Below, piece by piece: positions 1-7,500 of a DNA stretch of 64,000 bases (position 1 is its first letter; each line of letters opens with the position of its first letter). A program made the position numbers and the translations under genes. The notes beneath the pieces are model-generated. The model did not search any database. It worked only from the letters and a program-made list of their open reading frames with translations, and was not told where the DNA came from. The DNA is taken from contig NZ_CP109497.1 in NCBI RefSeq assembly GCF_036231355.1, positions 310,001 through 374,000 on the forward strand, read 5' to 3'. This DNA comes from Streptomyces sp. NBC_01431. GTDB lineage: Bacteria > Actinomycetota > Actinomycetes > Streptomycetales > Streptomycetaceae.

Positions 1-1
1 G

Positions 2-2365
2 GACCTGGTGGTGGCGGTGCTCGCGGTGCTGAAGTCCGGCGCCGCGTACGTGCCGGTGGACCCGGACTACCCGGCCGAGCGGGTGGCGTACCTCCTTGAG
101 GACTCGGCTCCGTCGTTCGTCCTGGACGAGCCCGCGCTGGCGGCGGTGGACCCCGGCCGCTTCCCGGCGGCGGATGTCACGGACGCGGAGCGCCTCGGCA
201 CCCTGTCGGGCCTCTCGGCGGCGTACGTGATCTACACGTCGGGCTCGACCGGGCGGCCCAAGGGCGTCGTCGTCCCGCATGGCAACGTGGTGCGGCTGTT
301 CTCGGCCACGGACCACTGGTTCGGCTTCGGCACGGAAGACGTGTGGACGTTGTTCCACTCCTTCGCGTTCGACTTCTCGGTGTGGGAGATCTGGGGCCCG
401 CTCCTGCACGGCGGACGCCTCGTGGTGGTGCCGTTCGAGGTGAGCCGCTCGCCGCGGGAGTTCCGGGCCCTGTTGGCACGCGAGCGAGTCACCGTGCTCA
501 ACCAGACGCCGTCCGCCTTCTACCAGCTGATGTCCGCGGACCGGGAGGCCGACGGCGCCGACGGCCAACTCGCCCTGCGCTACGTGGTGTTCGGCGGCGA
601 GGCGCTGGACCTGTGGCGCCTGGGGGACTGGTACGCGCGGCACGACCAGGGCACCCCGGTCCTGGTGAACATGTACGGCATCACCGAGACGACCGTCCAC
701 GTGAGCCATGTGGCGCTGGACTCGGGCCGGGTGGCGCAGAACGCCGGGAGCGTGATCGGGCGGGGCATTCCGGATCTCAGGACCTATGTCCTTGACGGAG
801 CCCTGCGCCCCGCCCCGGTGGGGGGCGCCGGTGAGTTGTACGTGGCGGGCGCGGGACTTGCCCGGGGCTATCTGAACCGTCCGGCGCTGACCGCGGAACG
901 GTTCGTGGCCGACCCCTACGGCGCGCCCGGCACGCGGATGTACCGGACCGGAGACATCGCGCGCTGGACCGTGGACGGGGAGCTGGAGTTCGTGGGCCGG
1001 GCCGACGACCAGGTGAAGATCCGGGGCTTCCGGATCGAACTGGGCGAGATCGAGGCGGTGTTGACCGGCACCGACGAGGTCGCCCAAGCGGTGGTGGTGG
1101 TCCGTGAGGACCGGCCGGGCGACAAGCGCCTGGTCGCCTATCTCGTACCGGCCAAGGGCGCGGACCTGGACACGACGGCGCTGCGGGCGCTTGCCGCGGA
1201 CCGGCTGCCGGGGTACATGGTGCCCGCGGCGTTCGTGACGATGGACGGCCTGCCGCTCACCGGCAACGGGAAGCTCGACCGCAAGGCGCTGCCCGCGCCC
1301 GAGGCGCCGGCGCGGGCCGCCGGACGCGGGCCGCGCAACCTGCGGGAGGAGATCCTGTGTGACCTGTTCGCCGAGGTGCTCGACCTGGCCCGGGTGGGCG
1401 TGGACGACAACTTCTTCGACCTGGGCGGCCATTCACTGCTCGCGACCCGGCTCCTGAAGCGGATCCAGGCAACGCTGGGGGCGGACCTGACCATCCGGAG
1501 CCTCTTCGAGGCCCCCACCCCCGAGACCCTCGCCGCGCGGCTCGACGACGACGGCAGCCAGGGCGGCCCGCACGACGTACTCCTGCCCCTGCGGTCCTTC
1601 GGCAGCCGGCCCCCGGTGTTCTGCGTGCACCCGGCAGGCGGCCAGGCCTGGTGCTACTCGGGTCTGATCAGACACCTGGGCCAGGAGTATCCGCTGTACG
1701 GCCTGCAAGCCCGCGGACTCGACCGTCCGGAGGAACTGCCCCGGACCATCGAGGAGATGGCCGAGGACTACATCGCTCACATCCGCACCGTGCAGCCGGC
1801 CGGCCCCTACCGTGTCGTGGGCTACTCGGCGGGCGGTGTGATCGCCCACGCGATAGCCACCCGGCTTCAGCAGGACGGTGACACGGTCGACCTCCTGGGC
1901 ATCCTCGACACCTATCCCAATCAGCGGATGCCCGCGATCACCGAGCAGGACGTGCTCGCCGACATGCTCGACTGGGTCGGCTACGACCGCAGGTATCTGG
2001 GCAAGGCGCCGCTGACCCATGCCCGCGTCACCCAGGTCCTGCAGAAGCTGGGGAGCGCGCTGGCCACCCTGGAGGAGCGGCACGTCGCGGCCATCGTGAA
2101 GGTGTACGCGAACATCAGCGAGTTGTTCAACGCGTTCAAGCCCGGACATTTCGAAGGCGACGTCCTGCTGGTCGTAGCGACCCTTGACAAGATCGACATC
2201 TCTCCGACCCCCGAGACCTGGAAGCCACATGTCGGCGGAGAAATCGAGATCCGCGAGGTGGACCACAAGCACCAGGACCTGGTGAAACCCGCGCCACTCG
2301 CGGAAGTCGGCCGCATTCTCGCGGAGAAACTCGCCCAGATCGACGGCGCCGCGGCCCGGCCATGA
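2..2365 (+). CDS. NRPS terminal module (A-PCP-TE), 5' partial
   Basis: This is the C-terminal 787 residues of a nonribosomal peptide synthetase whose gene begins before the window. The reading frame is open at base 2, inside adenylation core A2. The A domain (to about base 1300) shows the YTSGSTGRPKGV ATP loop, FDFSVWEIWG, VNMYGITETT and GNGKLDRKALP. Reading the ten GrsA-type pocket positions gives DFWNVGMVH plus the invariant Lys, a threonine code. A carrier protein (about 1330-1550) has DNFFDLGGHSLL with the phosphopantetheine Ser. A type I thioesterase (about 1590-2330) has GYSAGG and a late His in EVDHKHQ. It should load Thr last and release the peptide, possibly by cyclisation. The P450 and glycosyltransferase genes follow closely on the same strand. 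Confidence 0.95.
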   Translation, partial: DLVVAVLAVLKSGAAYVPVDPDYPAERVAYLLEDSAPSFVLDEPALAAVDPGRFPAADVTDAERLGTLSGLSAAYVIYTSGSTGRPKGVVVPHGNVVRLFSATDHWFGFGTEDVWTLFHSFAFDFSVWEIWGPLLHGGRLVVVPFEVSRSPREFRALLARERVTVLNQTPSAFYQLMSADREADGADGQLALRYVVFGGEALDLWRLGDWYARHDQGTPVLVNMYGITETTVHVSHVALDSGRVAQNAGSVIGRGIPDLRTYVLDGALRPAPVGGAGELYVAGAGLARGYLNRPALTAERFVADPYGAPGTRMYRTGDIARWTVDGELEFVGRADDQVKIRGFRIELGEIEAVLTGTDEVAQAVVVVREDRPGDKRLVAYLVPAKGADLDTTALRALAADRLPGYMVPAAFVTMDGLPLTGNGKLDRKALPAPEAPARAAGRGPRNLREEILCDLFAEVLDLARVGVDDNFFDLGGHSLLATRLLKRIQATLGADLTIRSLFEAPTPETLAARLDDDGSQGGPHDVLLPLRSFGSRPPVFCVHPAGGQAWCYSGLIRHLGQEYPLYGLQARGLDRPEELPRTIEEMAEDYIAHIRTVQPAGPYRVVGYSAGGVIAHAIATRLQQDGDTVDLLGILDTYPNQRMPAITEQDVLADMLDWVGYDRRYLGKAPLTHARVTQVLQKLGSALATLEERHVAAIVKVYANISELFNAFKPGHFEGDVLLVVATLDKIDISPTPETWKPHVGGEIEIREVDHKHQDLVKPAPLAEVGRILAEKLAQIDGAAARP

Positions 2366-2414
2366 CAGCCCGGACCGTCGACGTACCCCTGAGGCCAACG
2401 AGGAAGGAACTTCG

Positions 2415-3608
2415 ATGAGCGCCAACGACATCGCGGGCGGTGCCGTACGGGAAGAGGTGAATGCCGAATTCTATGCGTGGCTGCGCAGGATGCGGGAGAC
2501 CGAGCCGGTCGGCTTCGATGCGACGACCGGCCTCTGGTCGGTCTTCGGGCACGCCGAAGCCGTGCAGATCATGGCCGGCCCCGAGGTCTACGGCAACGAC
2601 CTCTCCGAGATCACCCCGCCGCAGGAGGACTACGACGTCTTCTTCAAGGGGAACATCGCGGGGATGGACGAGCCTCGGCACCGGAAGTTCCGGCAGCTGG
2701 TCAGCAAGGTTTTCAGTGCCCGGTACATCGCCGGTCTGGAGGAAAAGCTGACGGCCATCGCCACGGAACTCCTCGACCGGATCGGCAGCAGGAAGCGGTT
2801 CGACCTCGCCAAGGAGTTCGCCACTCCCTTCCCGGTGACGGTGATCGCCGACATCCTGGGTGCGCCCCGTGAGGACGGTCCCCGCCTCGCGAAGTGGGCG
2901 AGCACGGTGCATGCGGGCGAGGACACCGGAGTGGACGGCCTCACACAGGCCGCCGAGGGCATCCGGCTGCTCAACGCCTATCTCTTCGACCTCATCGAGC
3001 AGCGCCGCGCCAAGCCCGAGGACGACTTGATCAGCCTGCTGATCGGGGCCGAGCTCGAAGGCCGCCGGCTGGCCGACGACGAGATCGTCGGTTTCGTCGG
3101 AGTGCTGCTCATGGGCGGGATCAGCACCACGGCCGCGCTGATCACCAACATCGTCCTGACCTTCGACCGGTTCCCCGAGCAATGGGCCGAGGTGCGCGCA
3201 GACCGGGCGCTCATCCCGCAGGCCATCGAGGAAGTCGTCCGTCTGCACCCCTCGTTCAGCCAGTTCCTACGGATGACCAGGAGGGAAACGGAGCTCGGGG
3301 GACGGCTCATCCCGGCCCACTCGATGGTGAAGGTGTGGGTCACGTCGGCGAACCGCGACGCGACGGTCTTCCCCGACGCGGAGCGTTTCGACCTGCACCG
3401 CGAGGGCCCCCGGCACATCGGGTTCGGCCAGGGCATCCACTACTGCATCGGCGCGCCGCTGGCCCGGCTGGAAGGCCGGATCGCCTTCGACCTGCTGCTC
3501 GACCGCTACCCCGAGTACCGGATCCTGCACGAGGCCGGAGTCGGCCTCCTGGACACCGCGGACATGATCGGAGCCTCGCGCCTCCCGGTGGCGGTCACCC
3601 GTGCCTGA
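2415..3608 (+). CDS. cytochrome P450 (CYP), peptide tailoring
   Basis: A 397-residue soluble bacterial P450. The heme motif FGQGIHYCIG carries the Cys ligand at about residue 344, and the K-helix ExxR is in EEVVRLHP. GAGGAAGGAAC lies just before the ATG. It follows the NRPS by 49 bases and precedes a glycosyltransferase by 48, so it is probably co-transcribed and hydroxylates or couples the peptide or a carrier-bound residue. The I-helix reads MGGISTT where most P450s have AGxE/DTT, so the usual acidic residue of the acid-alcohol pair is Ser. That departure may mean an unusual oxygen-activation mode or a substrate-assisted reaction. The exact reaction cannot be read from sequence. Confidence 0.93.
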   Translation: MSANDIAGGAVREEVNAEFYAWLRRMRETEPVGFDATTGLWSVFGHAEAVQIMAGPEVYGNDLSEITPPQEDYDVFFKGNIAGMDEPRHRKFRQLVSKVFSARYIAGLEEKLTAIATELLDRIGSRKRFDLAKEFATPFPVTVIADILGAPREDGPRLAKWASTVHAGEDTGVDGLTQAAEGIRLLNAYLFDLIEQRRAKPEDDLISLLIGAELEGRRLADDEIVGFVGVLLMGGISTTAALITNIVLTFDRFPEQWAEVRADRALIPQAIEEVVRLHPSFSQFLRMTRRETELGGRLIPAHSMVKVWVTSANRDATVFPDAERFDLHREGPRHIGFGQGIHYCIGAPLARLEGRIAFDLLLDRYPEYRILHEAGVGLLDTADMIGASRLPVAVTRA

Positions 3609-3656
3609 CCAGCGGGTTCGACAGGAGACGGCGGGACCGGAGACGGAGAGACAGCC

Positions 3657-4832
3657 ATGCACATAGCCCTGTTCAACATTCCCGCGTACGGACACGTCAC
3701 TCCGACACTGGCCGTCGTCACCGAACTCGTGCGGCGCGGCCACCGGGTGAGCTACGCCGTCACCGAGGAATTCGCCTCGCAGGTACGTGCCACGGGCGCG
3801 CGCCTGGTGCCCTACACCACCACCCTGCCGTCGGCGACGAGGGCCGAGGACTGGCCCTGGGACGATCCGGTCGCCATGGCCTCGATCGCACTGGACGAAG
3901 CGGTCGCCATTCTTCCGGGACAACAGGCGGCCTTCGACGGGGACCGGCCCGACCTGGTGCTGCACGATTTCGGCGCGCTCACCGCGCGACGGCTGGCGCA
4001 CCGCTGGAACGTCCCCGCGGTCTGTCTGGCGTCAACCCATGTCTCCGGCGCCGATGCGGCGGAGCGCGCCCAGAGCCTGGAGAACATGGAGATCTGGCTG
4101 GCCGATGACCCGCGCTGGAGCGAACACCGCCGCAAGTTCCGGAAGTTCCTCGACGAGGGCGGGCTTGACCTGTCGATCGACGACTACACGGGGTTGCCGG
4201 AGCGTTGCCTGGTACCCATACCCAGGGAATTCCAGGTCAATGGTGAGGCTGTGGACGCCCGATACACCTTCGTCGGACCGTGCATCGGAGACCGCGAATT
4301 CCAGGGGGAATGGGCGGAGCCGGATGCCGGACGGCCGCTGCTCCTGGTCGCTCTCGGGTCCGCGGGGAGCAAGCAGCCCGAGTTCTACCGCCGGTGCGTC
4401 GAGGCTTTCGGGAACACGCCGTGGCAGGTGGTGATGTCGACGGGCGGGCTCGTACCGGACGCGCTCGGGCCGCTGCCCGCGAACGTGCAGGCCTACCCGT
4501 CGGTCCCGCAACTGCGGGTACTGGCGCGGGCGAACGCGTTCATCACCCACGCCGGCATGGGTTCCGCCCTGGAGGCGATGTACCACGAGGTTCCGATGGT
4601 GGCCGTGCCGCAGGTCAACGACCAGTTCGTCAACGCCGCACGGATCGAGGAACTCGGCCTCGGCGTCCATGTGCCGCTGGACGAGGCCACCCCCGTGGAG
4701 CTGCGCAAGGCGGTCGACGACATCGCCGGCGACCTGGGCATCGCCGAGCGCCTGGCCGCGATGCGCCGGTCGATCGACGCGGCCGGCGGGACGGCGGCCG
4801 CTGCCGATTTCATCGAGCGCCTGCTGCCCTGA
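3657..4832 (+). CDS. MGT/UGT-family glycosyltransferase 1
   Basis: A 391-residue GT1-family (macrolide-type, GT-B fold) glycosyltransferase. The N-terminal acceptor half starts MHIALFNIPAYGHVTPTL with the catalytic His in the GHxxP motif. The donor half has THAGMGS and PQVNDQF, the His and Asp-Gln pair that bind the NDP-sugar, all canonical. GGAGA precedes the ATG. It ends the NRPS-P450-GT transcription unit, which is closed by a hairpin. It probably glycosylates the finished or nearly finished peptide. The donor sugar is unknown, and no deoxysugar pathway genes are present in this window. Confidence 0.92.
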   Translation: MHIALFNIPAYGHVTPTLAVVTELVRRGHRVSYAVTEEFASQVRATGARLVPYTTTLPSATRAEDWPWDDPVAMASIALDEAVAILPGQQAAFDGDRPDLVLHDFGALTARRLAHRWNVPAVCLASTHVSGADAAERAQSLENMEIWLADDPRWSEHRRKFRKFLDEGGLDLSIDDYTGLPERCLVPIPREFQVNGEAVDARYTFVGPCIGDREFQGEWAEPDAGRPLLLVALGSAGSKQPEFYRRCVEAFGNTPWQVVMSTGGLVPDALGPLPANVQAYPSVPQLRVLARANAFITHAGMGSALEAMYHEVPMVAVPQVNDQFVNAARIEELGLGVHVPLDEATPVELRKAVDDIAGDLGIAERLAAMRRSIDAAGGTAAAADFIERLLP

Positions 4833-4857
4833 ACAGAGCACGACGAGTGAGTGGGCC

Positions 4858-4884
4858 CCGAGCCCGGTGAGAGGCCGGGCTCGG
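4858..4884 (+). terminator. GC hairpin after glycosyltransferase 1
   Basis: Perfect 10-bp arms (4858-4867 and 4875-4884) enclose a 7-base loop. An outer GGGCCC/GGGCCC pair extends it to about 4854-4893. There is no T-run, as is common in Streptomyces. It lies 26 bases after the glycosyltransferase stop and about 157 bases before the next gene, so it likely ends the NRPS transcript. Confidence 0.6.
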
Positions 4885-5040
4885 CGCGGGCCCTCTGCAC
4901 CGGCTCGGCGACTTCTCCTCCATGAGTACCGGGAGGAAATGTTGGCAGGACTATGCAGCCGCACTGGAGTTCGCTGCAAAGCCTCATGATGCTTACCCCC
5001 GTCGCAGTCCAGTTCGGTTGAGCGAAGGTGTTCTGTTTTC

Positions 5041-5388
5041 ATGGCGAATGCGAAGGCGGGGAATATCTCCCACCTGCTGGTGGAGAGTAAAGGCCCCTGG
5101 GCAGGCCCCTCTTGCGCCGGTTTTCTCCGGGACGCGGTCGAGCTGGCCGAATCCGGACAGCGTGTGCGGATGCTGCTGATCCAGGACGGTGTCGCGGCGG
5201 CACTGGACGGAGCACTGCCCGCGGCGCGGGAGCTGGCCGACGCCGACGCCGAACTGTGGGTGGACCGCTTCTCGTTCGAGCAGCGCGGCCTGCCGGAGGC
5301 GGCGCTGCCGGCGACGGCCCGGCTGGTGGACACGGCGGAGATCACCGCGCAGATCCTCGAACCGGACGTGAGGGTGGTGTGGCACTGA
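5041..5388 (+). CDS. DsrE/TusD-like small protein
   Basis: A 115-residue protein resembling the DsrE/DsrF/TusD fold: a beta strand NISHLLVES, a helix FLRDAVELAESGQRVRMLLIQDGV, and a C-terminal VRVVWH. Classic DsrE proteins carry sulfur as a Cys persulfide. Here the only Cys lies early (GPSCAGF), not at the usual site. GAAGG lies upstream of the ATG. The next gene starts one base after its stop, so this is the first gene of a tight operon of DsrE-like proteins leading to the ketosynthase-like gene. Its job in a peptide cluster is unknown. Sulfur relay or a protein scaffold are both possible. Confidence 0.72.
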   Translation: MANAKAGNISHLLVESKGPWAGPSCAGFLRDAVELAESGQRVRMLLIQDGVAAALDGALPAARELADADAELWVDRFSFEQRGLPEAALPATARLVDTAEITAQILEPDVRVVWH

Positions 5389-5389
5389 G

Positions 5390-5797
5390 ATGGCGCTCAA
5401 GGTTCCGCACACCGATGTCCTGCTGACCCTGATGGGCGCGCCGCACGAAAGCGATCTGATCACCACGGCGCTGCGGCTGTCCCAGTCCTTCCTCGACCGG
5501 GGCGCGACAGTCCAGGTCTGGGCCTGCGGTTACGCGACCATGCTGACCCAGCAGGGCCTGGGTGAGACGAAGCCGCGCAACCTCGCCGAGTGGTCCACCG
5601 AATATCCCTCGATGGCCACCCTGGTGAGGGAGCTCCTCGGCTCCCACCCCGGGCGCTTCCACTGGTACGCCTGCCGGTTCTGCAGTGACGACAGGGGAGC
5701 GGTCGCCCACCTTCCCGAGGTTCCGGTACGGGCTCCGGCGAAGTTCGCCGAACATGTCGCCGCTGCCGACAAAACCCTGTTCATGGGGGTGATGTGA
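5390..5797 (+). CDS. DsrE-like protein, second copy
   Basis: A 135-residue protein with a DsrE-like beginning (TDVLLTLMGAPHESDLITTALRLSQSFLDRGATVQVWACGYATML) and a Cys-rich C-terminal part, YACRFCSDD, then PAKFAEHVAAADKTLFMGV. The CRFC pair is the best candidate for a redox or sulfur-binding site in the cassette. Its TGA overlaps the start of the next gene, indicating translational coupling. Paired DsrE-like subunits commonly form hetero-oligomers, so this may be the partner of the gene before it. Function in this cluster is not known. Confidence 0.72.
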   Translation: MALKVPHTDVLLTLMGAPHESDLITTALRLSQSFLDRGATVQVWACGYATMLTQQGLGETKPRNLAEWSTEYPSMATLVRELLGSHPGRFHWYACRFCSDDRGAVAHLPEVPVRAPAKFAEHVAAADKTLFMGVM

Positions 5798-6243
5798 TGG
5801 TGCCGGAATCCCCAGCTGAGACGGGCTCGCACCCCGCCGCCCCGTACGTGGCAGATCCCCGGCGGGCGCTCGCGATCATCGAACGGGCCTATCGGGGCGC
5901 CCTGGAGACCCAGTACTCCGACGCCCTGTACTGCGCCTTCCTCTTCCACCGCCACCTCGGCGGACTCGACGTACTGCTGCGCGGCCCGGCCGTCACCCAT
6001 GCCTCCCACCGCGGCCGTACTCCTCAACTGCGGCTGGGAAAGCGGACAGTGACGACTCTCAACGACCCCCGGGGCGGCGTCGAGGCGCTCCTTCGGTCCG
6101 GGGTGAGGGTCTGGGCCGAGGAGCCCGCCCTGCGGGCCCACGGCCTGGACCCGGACAACGACCTGCTCGCCGGTGTGGGAAGTGTGGCGGCAGGTGTCAT
6201 GGCAACCCGATGGCCCGACTATCACGCGGTGTTCTATCTGTGA
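5797..6243 (+). CDS. conserved unknown protein, third of DsrE-like set
   Basis: A 148-residue protein with no firm family assignment. It has a short Pro-rich N-terminus, then a helix-rich segment RRALAIIERAYRGALETQYSDALYCAFLFHRHLGG and a Rossmann-like core with DVLLRG and LLRSGVRVWAEEPALRAHGL. The last part recalls DsrE-like subunits in which a sulfur-carrier residue is expected after VxVWA, but no Cys is present there. The ATG overlaps the preceding TGA; a GTG three bases earlier is an alternative start. Its place between two DsrE-like genes and a ketosynthase-like gene suggests a shared complex. Confidence 0.65.
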   Translation: MVPESPAETGSHPAAPYVADPRRALAIIERAYRGALETQYSDALYCAFLFHRHLGGLDVLLRGPAVTHASHRGRTPQLRLGKRTVTTLNDPRGGVEALLRSGVRVWAEEPALRAHGLDPDNDLLAGVGSVAAGVMATRWPDYHAVFYL

Positions 6244-6302
6244 GCAGGGTCGATGGGCCCGTCCTGCGTACCCGGATGCGGAGTTCAAGGAGTGAATCGA
6301 CT

Positions 6303-7403
6303 GTGAGCGGGATGGTCACTGAGGTACGTGGTCCGGTCATAACGGGGTGGTCGGCGGTGTCGCCCTACGGCATCGGCCGTGAGGCCTTCATGGAGGGTGC
6401 GCGGTCGGGACGTACGACCGCCGTGGCGCTGGACTCCGAACAGTGGTCGGGACCCGACCAACAGGCCTGCCTGGTACCGGACTTCGACATCCGCGGCGAG
6501 CTCGGCCGCAAGGGCACCCGTTCCATGGACCGGGTCACCGGCCTTGCCGTCACGGCGGTCGGCCGACTGCTCAAGGACGGCGGGGAGCCGATCGGCGACG
6601 AGGGCGACGACCGGGCGGCGCTGGTGCTCGGCACCAACACCGGCAGCGCCCAGAGCATGATGGCCCTCACCCACGACACGTTCGTCCAGGACAAGCCCTA
6701 TCTCGTCGACCCCGCCCAGTTCCCGAACACCGTGATGAACTGTGCGAGCGGTCAGTGTGCGATCTGGTACGGGTTGAAGGGTCCCAACGCGACGGTGGCG
6801 GGGGGTCGTTCGTCGGGTTTGCTGGCGTTGAACTATGCGCGGCGGTTGCTTGCGGCGGGGCGGGCTCGGACGGTGTTGTGTGGTGCGGTGGAGGAGTACT
6901 CGTCGGCTCGTTCGTGGCTGGAGTGGCACACCCGGGGTGACGATGAGTCGGATGTCGTGCTGGGTGAGGGCTGTGCGGTGCTGCGGCTGAGTCCGGCGGA
7001 CGCGGTGGCCGAGAGCGAGCGACTCGCCGAGGTGCTCGCTGTGGAAGCCGCCGTGATGGGCCCCGACGGCGCTGCCGCCCCCGTGGCCGCGGTCGTTGAG
7101 CGGGCCCTGCGGCGAGCCGGGGCGGGACCTGAGGACGTCTGGGCGGTTTCGCCCTCGTCCCCGGCCGGCGCGCTCGGCGGACAGGAGCGATCGGGGCTCC
7201 AGTCGCTGTTCGACGGGTCCGGGGTGCGGTGGGTGCCGCAGCCCGGCGTGATCGGCGACAACGCGGCGGCGACGGCGGCCTTCCAAATGGTGTCGGTCCT
7301 CACGGCCGCACAGGACGCGCCACAAGCCCGCGGCCGGGTCGCGGTGATCACCTCCGTCGACCGCGACGGCGCGATCGCGTGTGCCCTGCTGCGGCTGCTC
7401 TGA
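6303..7403 (+). CDS. ketosynthase-like protein without catalytic residues (CLF-like)
   Basis: A 366-residue thiolase-fold protein of the beta-ketoacyl-ACP synthase family. GPNATVAGGRSSGLLAL aligns with the FabF nucleophile elbow, but the Cys position is Arg169. The HGTST motif has become SPSSP (about 283-287), and the second His of GH is Asp319. All three catalytic positions are therefore lost, as in the chain-length-factor subunits of type II polyketide synthases. I chose the GTG at 6303 because AAGGAG lies 10 bases upstream. No active ketosynthase lies in this window; a partner may lie upstream of it. Bases about 6740-7010 use G/T-ending codons unlike the C-rich flanks, suggesting a mosaic gene. 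Confidence 0.85.
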   Translation: MSGMVTEVRGPVITGWSAVSPYGIGREAFMEGARSGRTTAVALDSEQWSGPDQQACLVPDFDIRGELGRKGTRSMDRVTGLAVTAVGRLLKDGGEPIGDEGDDRAALVLGTNTGSAQSMMALTHDTFVQDKPYLVDPAQFPNTVMNCASGQCAIWYGLKGPNATVAGGRSSGLLALNYARRLLAAGRARTVLCGAVEEYSSARSWLEWHTRGDDESDVVLGEGCAVLRLSPADAVAESERLAEVLAVEAAVMGPDGAAAPVAAVVERALRRAGAGPEDVWAVSPSSPAGALGGQERSGLQSLFDGSGVRWVPQPGVIGDNAAATAAFQMVSVLTAAQDAPQARGRVAVITSVDRDGAIACALLRLL

Positions 7404-7422
7404 GACACCGCGGCGAACGCCC

Positions 7423-7438
7423 TGGCAACTTGCGGCCA
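7423..7438 (+). promoter_or_regulatory. cluster palindrome, site A (weaker)
   Basis: TGGCAACTTGCGGCCA, 13 of 16 matches to the perfect palindrome at 13559. It lies 62 bases before the CrtI-like gene. It probably belongs to a family of five operator-like sites confined to intergenic gaps of the peptide cluster. Confidence 0.45.
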
Positions 7439-7500
7439 CATGCCCACCGGGCCTGCGGTCATGGGGACTTGAGTGACACGACGAGGAATGGACGGCCTGA

